Origin: Chengkuizengella sediminis
GTDB lineage: Bacteria; Bacillota; Bacilli; Paenibacillales; KCTC-33759
NCBI RefSeq assembly: GCF_010078385.1
Contig: NZ_SIJC01000025.1
Location: 1 to 55,985 of the forward strand
DNA length: 55,985 bases
Direction of reading: 5' to 3'
Both the position numbers and the translations under genes were made by a program. The first letter of the stretch is position 1; each line of letters opens with the position of its first letter. Below are positions 37,535 through 45,056 of the stretch, piece by piece. The notes under the pieces are model-generated. The model was not told where the DNA came from, did not search any database, and saw only the letters and a program-made list of their open reading frames with translations.

Positions 37535-37708
37535 TTATCTTGTTTTATTTATTTTATATATTGTTGTATTCTGTTTTTCAATTATGTTATTATTAGTACT
37601 TGCTTCAATATAAGTTATCATATTTTTACCACGACACATCAAACAGCTCAACATTGAGGAATGAAGAGTTGTTTTTTGATGTTTATTCTTAATTTGATTC
37701 TGCTTCAC
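37535..37708 (-). CDS. Small unknown protein (57 aa) with CxxC motif
   Basis: GTG 37708 is preceded by AAGGAAAG. The product is basic ('MKQNQIKNKHQKTTLHSSML'), has 'SCLMCRGKNMITYIEAS' with one CxxC pair, and a Lys/Asn-rich C-terminus ('IYKINKTR'). One CxxC could bind metal in a dimer. It lies just downstream of radC and directly behind the third short pseudoknot element, like radC and the 199-aa zinc-finger gene. The consistent placement supports it as a real gene, but no family is recognised. Confidence 0.5.
   Translation of the reverse strand: MKQNQIKNKHQKTTLHSSMLSCLMCRGKNMITYIEASTNNNIIEKQNTTIYKINKTR
37646..37678 (+). terminator. Plus-strand terminator-like hairpin
   Basis: AAACAGCTC ... 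GAGTTGTTT (one G-T pair) followed by TTTT on the plus strand. It lies within the 57-aa minus-strand frame, and no plus gene is seen upstream, so it may be incidental or end an antisense transcript. Confidence 0.35.
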
Positions 37709-37728
37709 GTATATTATTCTTTCCTTAG

Positions 37729-37790
37729 TCCTCTGCCAGGTATGGCAATTAAAAACTATGCCATACCTGTTTTATCGCCTAGGTAGGCGT
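37729..37790 (-). ncRNA. Short pseudoknot/hairpin leader element, copy a
   Basis: In minus-strand order: CGCC-TACCTA-GGCG hairpin (37789-37776), linker ATAAAAC, hairpin AGGTATGGCA ... TGCCATACCT, then GGCAGAGGAC. The hairpin-loop CCT can pair with the AGG downstream. Copies b (38508) and c (41098) keep the layout. It precedes the 57-aa gene by about 20 nt. Confidence 0.6.
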
Positions 37791-37793
37791 TTT

Positions 37794-38491
37794 TTAGATG
37801 TAATTTAATTCTTTTAGAGAATAAAAGATACCATCACCAATAATGATATGATCAAAAAAATTAATTCCAATCAGTTCTCCTGTATCTTTTAATCTTTTTG
37901 TTATTTCGATATCTTCAGGACTCGGTGTTGGATCACCAGAAGGATGATTATGAAAACAAATAATAGAAGCCGCTGACCTCTTAATTGCTTCAATAAATAC
38001 TTCCCTAGGATGAACAAAAGCACTATTAAGACTACCCGAAGAAATTATTTTTTTTGAAATTACCTTATTTTTAACATTCAATAAAAGCACCCAAACACTT
38101 CTTTTTTTAAGTACCGTATCTCTTCCATAATCAGTTTTGAAACATCTTCTGGAGACTTAATAATGTTATTTTCTTTGTCTGGTGCTAAAGACTGAATCTT
38201 TTTAGCAATTCCAAATACAGAATACAACTTTATTGCTGTCGATTCATCAATACAAATGACCTTTATAAGTTCCTCTATTTGCATATCAAATAAATCTCTT
38301 AGTCCAATATTAGATATCTTTGAACATAATTGAGGAGAAGCATCTGATCCTAGAATTCCAACGAGTAAATCGAACAGATCAGCATTATCGTTCCCATAAT
38401 AAGCTAAGTTTTCTTTTACTCTATCCATGTTGATTAAAGAATCTTTTTTTTGAATGTGTTCTTGAAATAACTCCATTTGCTTAATTTTCAT
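37794..38491 (-). pseudogene. radC: RadC family protein (JAB1/MPN metalloprotein), frameshifted
   Basis: Two overlapping frames (38491-38078 and 38090-37794) together make one RadC protein. The N-terminal helix-hairpin-helix-like part ends in '[20 protein letters not shown]'. The C-terminal MPN domain has '[20 protein letters not shown]' and the zinc motif '[16 protein letters not shown]'. At about 38085-38095 the frame breaks after GTGTTT; one missing base in GTTTGGGTGC would restore VF-VLLLN. It may be a true mutation, a sequencing error at GGG, or recoding. ATG 38491 has GGAAAGGAAG upstream. RadC-like proteins are common on plasmids, phages and integrative elements; their reaction is unknown. 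It lies behind leader 2 and short element b. Confidence 0.8.
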
Positions 38492-38507
38492 CTCTTCCTT
38501 TCCACAG

Positions 38508-38570
38508 TCCTCTGCCAGGTATGGCAAGAAAACTATGCCATACCTGTTTTACGCCGAGGTAGAAAGGCGT
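38508..38570 (-). ncRNA. Short pseudoknot/hairpin leader element, copy b
   Basis: Hairpin CGCC-TTTCTACCTC-GGCG (38569-38552), linker GTAAAAC, hairpin AGGTATGGCA ... TGCCATACCT, then GGCAGAGGACTG. Loop CCTC is complementary to GAGG after the second hairpin. It lies between the leader-2 terminator and the radC start. Confidence 0.65.
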
Positions 38571-38587
38571 ATTTTAATTTTTAACAC

Positions 38588-38620
38588 AAAAAAAGCCACT
38601 AACGTCTTATTTAAGTGGCT
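38588..38620 (-). terminator. Intrinsic terminator closing leader 2
   Basis: On the minus strand AGCCACT ... AGTGGCT followed by seven T. The sequence is unrelated to the terminators of leaders 1 and 3, but the position is the same. Confidence 0.8.
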
Positions 38621-38987
38621 TTTAAGTGAAAAAGCTTTTTTATAGACAAAGGGTTAGGCATGAAAAACCGAAGTATTAACATGCCTTTTTTGTCTATAAA
38701 AATAAAAGTACCTACATTTATCGCAGATACACTTTTTCTTTTCAATCTCTGTTAAATCAGAATTGAACAAAATAGTATTTTTTTAGTTTCTCTAATTTTA
38801 TCAGCGAAGCACTTCCTACAAATACTATGAGAAACATCGCTTAACTTACATTGTTTCCAATGAAGTTTGACCATTTATCAAATGATAGTTAGGTTATCTA
38901 TTTACATTAAATAGATTTCAACTCTTAAGTATTAAGAGGTATTTGTTAGATCCTGTATGTAGGAGGAAAAGGATGGTAACAAATAAT
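38588..38987 (-). ncRNA. Long structured leader RNA, copy 2
   Basis: It runs from the promoter at 38994-39022 to a terminator at 38588-38620 (about 400 nt). The 5' half aligns with copies 1 and 3 helix by helix but with different bases: CTCTTA ... TAAGAG; TCTATTT ... AAATAGA; ACC-taac-TATCATTTGATA-aat-GGT; ACTTCATTG-GAAA-CAATGTAAGT. The pseudoknot is AGCGA (38837-38841)/TCGCT (38803-38807) with GTTTCTC (38829-38835)/GAGAAAC (38786-38792). The 3' half is different: a long TTTATAGACAAA ... TTTGTCTATAAA stem containing GGCATG ... CATGCC replaces the GGGAG hairpin. It leads radC. Confidence 0.72.
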
Positions 38988-38993
38988 ACTTTT

Positions 38994-39022
38994 ATTATAG
39001 TTTGTTTCTCATAATATATCAA
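38994..39022 (-). promoter_or_regulatory. Sigma-A promoter of leader 2
   Basis: TTGATA (39022-39017) and TATAAT (38999-38994), spacing 17 nt, identical in boxes and spacing to leaders 1 and 3, although the spacer differs. Confidence 0.85.
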
Positions 39023-39224
39023 TTGGTAATTAGTTACATATATATTTCTATTTATAATTTAGCAGGGAACAAAACTTTTACTACTACATTTGTTCCAAGT
39101 ACCTTCTAAACATCTCAACTATAATATTCTCCTGCTTTTTTCATAACTCTAATTATCAAAAACCAACTCATTGTTATTGCAAATCATGCCTTCTTTCCCT
39201 CACCTTTTATAATATTTACTAAAA

Positions 39225-40109
39225 CTAATCAAAGAAAACTCCTGTATCATACATATTATGGCACTTTGGGCATCGAACAAATAGACTATTATTTATATAA
39301 GTGCCTCTACTAATATCTAAAGTATCACCACAGCAGCTAACTACAGCTGGAATACCGAAATAACCATAACCCCATTCTGGATTACCTTTGTCAATAATAC
39401 GTTCAATATTCCTTTTAGTCTTAAGTGTAATATCAATCCCAAACTCTTCAAGTTTTTCACCAATATTTATACTGTAGTTAACTTTTACTTGTTTCTTTTT
39501 TGCAATCTGTTCTAAGTCATCATGTAATTTATTATGGTTTTTATTTTCACTAAAATCGTGTTTATTATTAGTTATAAAATCAAATTCTGGTTTATGGGTC
39601 CCAATTTTATATTCTAAACACGTCAAAAAGTTCAGAGCATCTCCAATGCTATTTTTATTATTTTTAAATGGCATAGTGTTTTTAAGCGCCATTTCAACTG
39701 CTTGTTTTTTAACATCATCGATTATAGGAAGTTTAATTGATTGTGGAGAATGAATAACTTTTTCAATGCGTTTAATACGATTTTCTATTGCTACTGAAGT
39801 TTTATTCCTGTTTGTTTCAGATAATTCATTAATAACTTTATTTAAGGTATCATACTGATCTGTTTCTAAAAAAGGTTTTAACTTTCTAAGATTTTTTGTT
39901 TGATTCGCAATGATACCTGGTAGAGCTTCCCTTATCTTAGGTTGTTTATTCCCTTCCCATTCATCTATCACTATATCTGGTATCAATAGATTTATTTTTC
40001 TTTTTTCTATAAGATACTCTAATTTACTTAAGATCTCATCTTCATCTTTATATATGCCATTTGCTAAATTAATAAAAATATCAGTGTCAATAAAAGTATC
40101 TCTTACCAT
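39225..40109 (-). CDS. PIN-domain (DUF4935-like) ribonuclease with C-terminal zinc ribbon
   Basis: The N-terminal 'FIDTDIFINLANG' carries the first Asp pair of a PIN domain; 'LLIPDIVIDEWEG' gives the conserved Glu, and 'SIGDALNFLTCLE' with 'FDFITNNKHDF' gives the distal Asp residues. This is the DUF4935 type, long (about 200 residues) with an inserted helical part. The last ~60 residues contain 'VVSCCGDTLDI' and 'FVRCPKCHNMYD', a likely four-cysteine ribbon. PIN proteins are metal-dependent RNases, often toxins, but no antitoxin gene is adjacent; the nearest small gene (58 aa) is divergent. Start behind AAGGAGATAG. It may act as a stress or defence RNase. Confidence 0.75.
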   Translation of the reverse strand: MVRDTFIDTDIFINLANGIYKDEDEILSKLEYLIEKRKINLLIPDIVIDEWEGNKQPKIREALPGIIANQTKNLRKLKPFLETDQYDTLNKVINELSETNRNKTSVAIENRIKRIEKVIHSPQSIKLPIIDDVKKQAVEMALKNTMPFKNNKNSIGDALNFLTCLEYKIGTHKPEFDFITNNKHDFSENKNHNKLHDDLEQIAKKKQVKVNYSINIGEKLEEFGIDITLKTKRNIERIIDKGNPEWGYGYFGIPAVVSCCGDTLDISRGTYINNSLFVRCPKCHNMYDTGVFFD

Positions 40110-40244
40110 ACATACTATCTCCTTATCAATCTATTCTCTCTTAATTAAGTTAATTTTCCCTATTTATTTAAGATGCATTGTATAAATTTATATTTTTATA
40201 GTAATATTGACCATTATATAACTTATTTTAAAAGGAGTATATGT

Positions 40245-40421
40245 ATGTTGATTAAAAAAACAAAAAATAAAGTAGTTAAATTTCCAAGGGAAAGAGTAAT
40301 TGATCCGGAAGAAAGTTGGAAATCTTATGAAGAAAGCAATGAAAGATTGAGGAACAAAACTAAAGAATTAAAGAAAAAAGCAGATGAATTAAGGAATAAA
40401 AGTAAAAAGACTTTGGATTAA
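40245..40421 (+). CDS. Small basic coiled-coil protein (58 aa)
   Basis: ATG 40245 is behind AAAGGAG. The product is highly charged: 'KKTKNKVVKFPRERVIDPEE', then a Lys/Glu-rich amphipathic helix with heptad character ('NERLRNKTKELKKKADELRN'). A strong intrinsic terminator overlaps its stop, which supports a real single-gene transcript. It is divergent from the PIN gene. A near copy of its upstream region (about 55 bp) lies at 55608-55661, next to an IS200/IS605 right end, where no such gene follows. Function unknown. Confidence 0.6.
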   Translation: MLIKKTKNKVVKFPRERVIDPEESWKSYEESNERLRNKTKELKKKADELRNKSKKTLD

Positions 40422-40437
40422 TTATCCAAAGTCTTTT
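40405..40437 (+). terminator. Intrinsic terminator of the 58-aa gene
   Basis: AAAAGACTTTGG (40405-40416) pairs perfectly with CCAAAGTCTTTT (40426-40437). Confidence 0.85.
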
Positions 40438-40480
40438 AATATATTTTTGCAAAATTTCTTACTCATTGTGAGATTAGATA

Positions 40481-41080
40481 TTAATGATGATAATCAGAAA
40501 CAACAACTCCATACCTATCAATATCTTCCATATAGAAGAAACTCATAGTTTGAAATTCACTACTTACCTCTTCTACATGACTTGATGAGTAGGTTGAGTA
40601 TTGATTTCCAGTAATTTCACTTTGACCAAAGAAAGGTATTTCCAACCCATTTAATTGGTCTTTTCTCAAAGTATGTGCTTTAAACCTTCCATCCTCTGAA
40701 TGAATATTTGTAGATTGATTTGCAATTAATTGTTTTAAACAAATCCAATCTTCAAACGAGATTGTAGCAAATTCAATTTGAAATAATGTTTCATCATTAT
40801 TTTTCTTAAATGACATTAAAGCTCCATTGGAAGGTTTTCGTATTAACGAAAAGCCTGTGCATACCTGTTTTTCATGTAGAATTAGAGACTCAATCATTTG
40901 CTTAGTAATTGGATTATTAATTTTGTAATTGTAGGATTCACCAATTTCATCTTGTAAATTTAAGAGATCAATAGAAAAACTATTTTCACAATTGGATGAA
41001 CAAACCCACTCAAATCTAAACATTTCCTCTGTTTGAATTCTCTTTTCTTCAACTTCTTTTTTACATACGATACATCCCAT
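40481..41080 (-). CDS. Unknown protein with N-terminal zinc-finger cysteines
   Basis: ATG 41080 follows AAGGAG at good spacing; the frame extends upstream into the RNA element without a ribosome site. The first 40 residues ('MGCIVCKKEVEEK' and 'WVCSSNCENSF') hold two cysteine pairs typical of a small zinc ribbon. The remaining 160 residues are mixed ('ISFEDWICLKQLIANQSTNI', 'YSSSHVEEVSSEF'), with no recognised family. It is the last gene of the recT-ssb operon and is directly preceded by short pseudoknot element c. A DNA- or protein-binding accessory role is possible. Confidence 0.6.
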   Translation of the reverse strand: MGCIVCKKEVEEKRIQTEEMFRFEWVCSSNCENSFSIDLLNLQDEIGESYNYKINNPITKQMIESLILHEKQVCTGFSLIRKPSNGALMSFKKNNDETLFQIEFATISFEDWICLKQLIANQSTNIHSEDGRFKAHTLRKDQLNGLEIPFFGQSEITGNQYSTYSSSHVEEVSSEFQTMSFFYMEDIDRYGVVVSDYHH

Positions 41081-41097
41081 ATTTTTCTCCTTCACAA

Positions 41098-41161
41098 ATT
41101 CCGGCCAAGGTGGCACGGATTATTTGTGCCACCTCTATTTTGTTGCCGAGTGGAAGGCAAA
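41098..41161 (-). ncRNA. Short pseudoknot/hairpin leader element, copy c
   Basis: Hairpin TTGCC-TTCCACTC-GGCAA (41160-41143), linker CAAAATAG, hairpin AGGTGGCAC ... GTGCCACCT, then TGGCCGGAATTTG. Loop TTCC can pair with GGAA after hairpin 2. Compared with copies a and b both arms of each helix changed together, which supports the structure. Confidence 0.65.
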
Positions 41162-41169
41162 TTTTGAAC

Positions 41170-41406
41170 TTACTTAGTATACTGATAAAAAATATAATCA
41201 TTTTCTTTTTTAGTTCTTTCGGTAACCACTTTCGCTTTCTCTTCTACACGATAATCAACATACAATCCTCCAATTATTCCGCAATATATTAACAAAACAA
41301 ATGCTTCATTAATTGAAAGTAAACCCTTCTTTACGAATGTCATTGCAACGAACTCTATTATCATGTGAATCGCTACCAAAGTAATGATTAATCCTTTAAT
41401 TTTCAT
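41170..41406 (-). CDS. Small membrane protein (78 aa)
   Basis: It has two predicted membrane segments ('LIITLVAIHMIIEFVAMTFV' and 'EAFVLLIYCGIIGGLYVDY') and a basic C-terminus ('EEKAKVVTERTKKEN'). No family recognised. It lies between the 277-aa gene and the zinc-finger gene in the recT operon. A GGGAG hairpin (41428-41470) occupies its leader and there is no strong ribosome site. A holin-like or immunity-like role cannot be judged. Confidence 0.55.
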   Translation of the reverse strand: MKIKGLIITLVAIHMIIEFVAMTFVKKGLLSINEAFVLLIYCGIIGGLYVDYRVEEKAKVVTERTKKENDYIFYQYTK

Positions 41407-41427
41407 ATTTTACCCATCATCTATGTA

Positions 41428-41470
41428 TAGGGAGAGCCCCTTATACAATCGTGAGGGGCTCCCTCCTTTA
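41428..41470 (-). ncRNA. GGGAG-type leader hairpin
   Basis: On the minus strand GGAGGGAGCCCCT pairs with AGGGGCTCTCCC around CACGATTGTATA, followed by TATAC. The bases GGGAGNCCC ... AGGGGNNNTCCCTAT also appear in the third domain of leaders 1 (35716-35772) and 3 (44700-44752). Confidence 0.55.
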
Positions 41471-41497
41471 TATTTTGTTATTGTTAAATAAAATAAA

Positions 41498-42331
41498 TTA
41501 GATAGCAGATTGTGATATTTTCACTCTATCCTGTTGGTTTTGAAGTCTGATTACGTTCTTATTGTTAAGCATTTGAAGTGATCTTTCTTCAGACTTCAAT
41601 TGAGTGACTACAAATACAACTTCCCTATCTACTTCTTTTTTAAACTTTGATACTTCCTTTTTAGAAAGTACATCTTTTTTAATTAGTTGGTCTATTCCGT
41701 CGCTAGTAACCTTTGCGTGTTCAATCAGAAAATCTATTCCATATTCTTTGGAGATAGCATTTAGATCATACTGTGCTGGTTTATTCGCATAATTTACAGA
41801 CCCATAACTACAGACCATTTTTTCTTTCTTTAATTCTTCACATAAAAACATTTGTCTTTTTGCACCTTTCTCCAGAGATTCATAATGTTTAAATTCTATG
41901 TTAGTCTGTTCCCAAAAAAAAGCTAATTGTTCCAGTAAGTATGAAGAGTAATCTAAAGGTTGTAATTCTGGTTTAGCTGATTTTTTGGGGTACATTTTAA
42001 TATATCTTTCGCTGGGTTTTTCAAAAGGTGATATTTCTTTTATGATTTCATCTTTTTTAACTATATTGGCATAATCAGCGGTTAAGAAACCAAGATTGGC
42101 TAGGTATTCATTGAGACCAACATAATCTACTTCATATTTTTTCTTTATTTGATAACAAGCAGATACATTATCATTTAAAACCAACCTCTTACAATCTTTT
42201 GGAAAACTATTTATTATCTCTTTTCTAATAAGATCCATCCGATATTTGGCTTTCATCTTTTCAGCATAGATACCTTTTTCAAATAGATCTTCCATAATTT
42301 TAGCTGCACCAACAATTTTCTTTTCTGACAT
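41498..42331 (-). CDS. Unknown 277-residue protein of the recT operon
   Basis: ATG 42331 follows TTAGGAGAG. The soluble, mostly helical protein begins 'MSEKKIVGAAKIMEDLFEKG', with 'KAKYRMDLIRKEIINSFPKD' and a Lys/Glu-rich C-terminal helix ('LKSEERSLQMLNNKNVIRLQ'). The middle ('CSYGSVNYANKPAQYDLNAI') resembles no family I recognise. Lying between ssb and a small membrane protein, it may be a nucleoid or recombination accessory protein, but this is from context only. Confidence 0.6.
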   Translation of the reverse strand: MSEKKIVGAAKIMEDLFEKGIYAEKMKAKYRMDLIRKEIINSFPKDCKRLVLNDNVSACYQIKKKYEVDYVGLNEYLANLGFLTADYANIVKKDEIIKEISPFEKPSERYIKMYPKKSAKPELQPLDYSSYLLEQLAFFWEQTNIEFKHYESLEKGAKRQMFLCEELKKEKMVCSYGSVNYANKPAQYDLNAISKEYGIDFLIEHAKVTSDGIDQLIKKDVLSKKEVSKFKKEVDREVVFVVTQLKSEERSLQMLNNKNVIRLQNQQDRVKISQSAI

Positions 42332-42344
42332 TTTTATCTCTCCT

Positions 42345-42412
42345 AAATACTCCCCACCTAGTACCAAGGGAGTTGATTAATAATCCCTGACTAGGATGGG
42401 CATTTTTTAGGT
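42345..42412 (-). ncRNA. Hairpin in the leader of the 277-aa gene
   Basis: CCCATCCTAGT pairs with ACTAGGTGGGG with AGGGA ... TCCCT inside the loop. The apical TCCCT/AGGGA recalls the GGGAG hairpins, but the rest differs. It occupies the gap between ssb and the 277-aa gene. Confidence 0.45.
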
Positions 42413-42467
42413 TTAATTAATTACAATATTTTTTAACATCTACTCATTAAATTCTATGAATATTTCT

Positions 42468-42896
42468 CTAAAAAGGTAGATCATCATCTGATATATCAAT
42501 AGGTTTAGAATCGTCACTAAATGGATCTTGGGAAGCCCCAGGATGAGAATTCCCGTTTGTTTCATTACGCTTGTTACTAGAATTAGATTCTAGGAATCGA
42601 ACGTTATCAGCAACAATTTCTGTGACATATACTCGCCTACCCTCATTATTTTCATAATTTCGAACTTGTATCCTACCTTCAAAGGCTGTTAATCTACCCT
42701 TTTCAAGGTATTCGGCACATGTTTCAGCTAGTTTTCTCCAAGTTACAATATTGATAAAGTCTGCTTCTTTTTTACCTTCACTATTTGTAAAAGTACGATC
42801 CACAGCCAAAGTAAATTGGGTTACAGCTACACCAGAAGGTGTATATCTTAGTTCAGGGCTCTTTGTTAACCTACCGATTAAAATTGATCTATTCAT
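42468..42896 (-). CDS. ssb: Single-stranded DNA-binding protein
   Basis: A classic bacterial SSB: OB fold over residues 1-105 ('[20 protein letters not shown]', 'TQFTLAVDR', '[14 protein letters not shown]', '[20 protein letters not shown]'), a short flexible linker and the acidic protein-interaction tail ending in DDDLPF. At 142 residues it is short, typical of element- or phage-encoded copies. Ribosome site TTGGAGG. It stands between a CHC2-zinc protein and RecT upstream and unknown genes downstream; it should coat single strands for the RecT pathway. Confidence 0.95.
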   Translation of the reverse strand: MNRSILIGRLTKSPELRYTPSGVAVTQFTLAVDRTFTNSEGKKEADFINIVTWRKLAETCAEYLEKGRLTAFEGRIQVRNYENNEGRRVYVTEIVADNVRFLESNSSNKRNETNGNSHPGASQDPFSDDSKPIDISDDDLPF

Positions 42897-42926
42897 TTTT
42901 TAGTCCTCCAATATTTTTTTATTTTT

Positions 42927-43541
42927 TTAGCCTATTGCTTCTACCATAAGCTCTGTTTTTTTAATCATGCTCTGATTAAAGATAGTCACTCCAAGTAGCT
43001 TTTCTCTTTTTTTGATTTCTTTAATAGCTTCATTCACTGAATTTCCCCTTATACCAAATCGAAGGGTCATTTCAGCATCTTTTTTTTCATAATCAAGAAA
43101 CTCAAGCCAATGTCTCCACACTTTACTTCTAAAATAAAGGTATTCTTCATTCCCAAATTTCCGAATAAAATCCCAATTCGGTTTCCCTTTCATATTACAA
43201 AGGTCTGGAATAACCTCAGACATTGCTTTAAATTGAAAAGAAGTTAATCTCTCAGCTGGATGAAGATATCTACTAGCTTTATATGATTTTTTATTTTGAC
43301 TTTTAAGCTCTTCAAAAATTTCTTGTTCACTTTTATTTTCAAGCTTAGCTTTAAACTTGATTACACCACCGCCTTCACCACATCCGAAACATTTAAAAAT
43401 GTTTTTTTCAGGATGAATATAAAGTGAGGGTGATTTCTCACTATGGAACAGACATAAGGCTTTATATTGGTTTCTAGCCTTTCTTAATAAAAGTCCATTC
43501 TCTTCAGCAATCTCTTTTATATCCGGTAAAAAATTACTCAT
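42927..43541 (-). CDS. CHC2 zinc-finger, primase-like protein
   Basis: ATG 43541 follows TTGGAGGTTGG; the upstream in-frame ATG has no good site and overlaps recT. Residues about 20-80 match the DnaG zinc-binding domain: 'ARNQYKALCLFHSEKSPSLY', then 'FKCFGCGEGGGVIKF', giving C-x-x-H ... C-x-x-C. The rest ('LTSFQFKAMSEVIPDL ...') has no TOPRIM motif, so this is only a template-binding module rather than a full primase. Such truncated primases occur with RecT/SSB on phages and plasmids. Possible role: helping primer synthesis or element replication. Confidence 0.85.
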   Translation of the reverse strand: MSNFLPDIKEIAEENGLLLRKARNQYKALCLFHSEKSPSLYIHPEKNIFKCFGCGEGGGVIKFKAKLENKSEQEIFEELKSQNKKSYKASRYLHPAERLTSFQFKAMSEVIPDLCNMKGKPNWDFIRKFGNEEYLYFRSKVWRHWLEFLDYEKKDAEMTLRFGIRGNSVNEAIKEIKKREKLLGVTIFNQSMIKKTELMVEAIG

Positions 43542-43561
43542 ATTCACCAACCTCCAAATCA

Positions 43562-44557
43562 TTATGATGCTGCAAGTTCAATATCATCAATTACAAAACA
43601 ATTTTCATTAGTTGAAGTCTTTATGTGAACTCTGCTTTCCTCTCTAAGATCTAATTGATCAATTTTATCCATCTTATCTCCTAAAGCGTAAAAATCTCCT
43701 TTTTTATTTGTTCTATCATCACATAGAGTTAACAAATAATAAGGTGTACCATTTTTTGAACTACCAGCTTTTATATCTTTAAGTTGATAAGACATCTTAG
43801 GTACGCCATCAGGATTAGTTTGATATGATTCTGATTCTTGATCTGCAGGTTCAGTTTTACTGTCTTCAGATATTTCTTCCTGCGAAGGATTTGGTTTGGA
43901 TGATGCAGTAATTTTTTTATTGGCATGATTTTTTGAAGTTGAGTTTGATTTTGGTTGATTAAATGGAATGTTGTTATGATCTACGTCTCCAGGTTTTTCT
44001 ACATCCATTTCTTCAAATGTGTAAACCCCTGTTAACGGAAACATAATTCTTAAAGCTGCAACTTCTGCTACCTTTTTTATCATGGCACTGGGCATCTCTT
44101 TCCATATCGGTTTGTATTTGTTGGCTTCATAATACTCTTTAAAAGGTGCAAATTCGGTTTTAGGCAAAAGTCCTTTTCGCTTGACTATTGCCCAACCTCC
44201 TATCACTTCACCTCTTGTAGATCCAAGTACATGTCTTACATTACCGTTTTCAAATGATAATTTGTCTCCTTCACAATACACACCACTATCAATTCCCTCA
44301 TAGTGTGGATCATTTTGGGCTGTTTTTAAATAACCATCACGTGTAGTTATAAAAGAGTAATTATATTTACTATTTTTATCACTCCACTTTTTAGTTAATA
44401 TGAACTCTCCAGAAAGTGGATTCATATTGAGTTCTTCACACTTGTATAAATACATGATCATTTCTTCTTTCGTGCAGTCATTCGGTAAACTAATCATTTT
44501 GATAGCTATACGTTGTTCTTTGTTATAGCGATCTGTAATTTTAGTTTTTTCTTTCAT
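43562..44557 (-). CDS. RecT/Bet-like single-strand annealing recombinase
   Basis: Residues 1-190 match the Bet/RecT group ('LNMNPLSGEFILTKKW', 'YNYSFITTRDGYLKTAQNDP', 'GGWAIVKRKGLLPKTEFAPF', 'AVAALRIMFPLTG' context). A long Ser/Lys/Asn/Glu linker (about 195-255) follows. The C-terminal ~80 residues ('MSYQLKDIKAGSSKNGTPYY', 'GDFYALGDKM', 'CFVIDDIELAAS') look OB-like, an extension not usual in RecT of ~270 residues. It should anneal complementary single strands. No exonuclease partner lies beside it. ATG follows TTAGGAGG and lies 29 nt after the terminator of leader 3, so leader read-through sets expression of the operon. Confidence 0.9.
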   Translation of the reverse strand: MKEKTKITDRYNKEQRIAIKMISLPNDCTKEEMIMYLYKCEELNMNPLSGEFILTKKWSDKNSKYNYSFITTRDGYLKTAQNDPHYEGIDSGVYCEGDKLSFENGNVRHVLGSTRGEVIGGWAIVKRKGLLPKTEFAPFKEYYEANKYKPIWKEMPSAMIKKVAEVAALRIMFPLTGVYTFEEMDVEKPGDVDHNNIPFNQPKSNSTSKNHANKKITASSKPNPSQEEISEDSKTEPADQESESYQTNPDGVPKMSYQLKDIKAGSSKNGTPYYLLTLCDDRTNKKGDFYALGDKMDKIDQLDLREESRVHIKTSTNENCFVIDDIELAAS

Positions 44558-44586
44558 TTTTTTCGTCCTCCTAATTTTTTTTGAAT

Positions 44587-44627
44587 AAAAAAAGACCGCA
44601 AAACTCTAAAAAGAGTTCATACGATCT
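44587..44627 (-). terminator. Intrinsic terminator closing leader 3
   Basis: AGATCG ... CGGTCT enclosing GAACTC ... AGAGTT, then seven T; same sequence as at leader 1. Confidence 0.8.
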
Positions 44628-45050
44628 TTTGACTAGCAAACACTGCTGGTTGCTTATTTACATTCAATTTTTTTCGTCCAGTATCACATCTATTATAAGG
44701 ATAGGGATCACCCCCCTTGTCCTAATAAATGAGACAAGGGACTCCCTCCCTTCTTAAATTTAAATACAAAAAAAAGTATGCTTCAATTTTGAACACACTT
44801 TATTTCTTTTTTTCAGATCTCTGTCTATCAGAATCTGATAAGTATGATTTTTTTGTTCCTCTTATTTTATCGGCCCAGCACCATCCTATTTGATGCTTGA
44901 GAAACTTGGCTTAGTTCAAAATATTACTACTTGAACCGTACCCGTTATCAATTGATACTTGGGTTATCTATTTGAAAAATAGATTTCTTTTTTTAAAAAA
45001 GAGATATTCACTACATCTTGCGTATAGGAAAAGAATGGAATGAATAATAT
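44587..45050 (-). ncRNA. Long structured leader RNA, copy 3
   Basis: It runs from the promoter at 45057-45085 to a terminator at 44587-44627 (about 460 nt). It is close to copy 1 across its whole length, with changes inside helices that mostly keep pairing: TTCAA ... TTGAA hairpin (now GGTTCAA ... TTGAACT); pseudoknot helix GTTTCTC (44905-44899)/GAGGAAC (44855-44861) with one G-U pair; GCC/GGC (44908-44910/44872-44874) replacing GCG/CGC. The GGGAG-TCCCTTGTC ... GACAAGGG hairpin and AGCAA ... TTGCT hairpin are kept. It leads recT-primase-ssb. Confidence 0.75.
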
Positions 45051-45056
45051 AGTTAA

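Noticed and set aside
37541-37590. TTGAAA-N17-TATAAA on the minus strand inside the 57-aa gene as a promoter
   Set aside because: Good boxes, but in very AT-rich coding DNA and with no clear gene start behind it; not reported as a feature.
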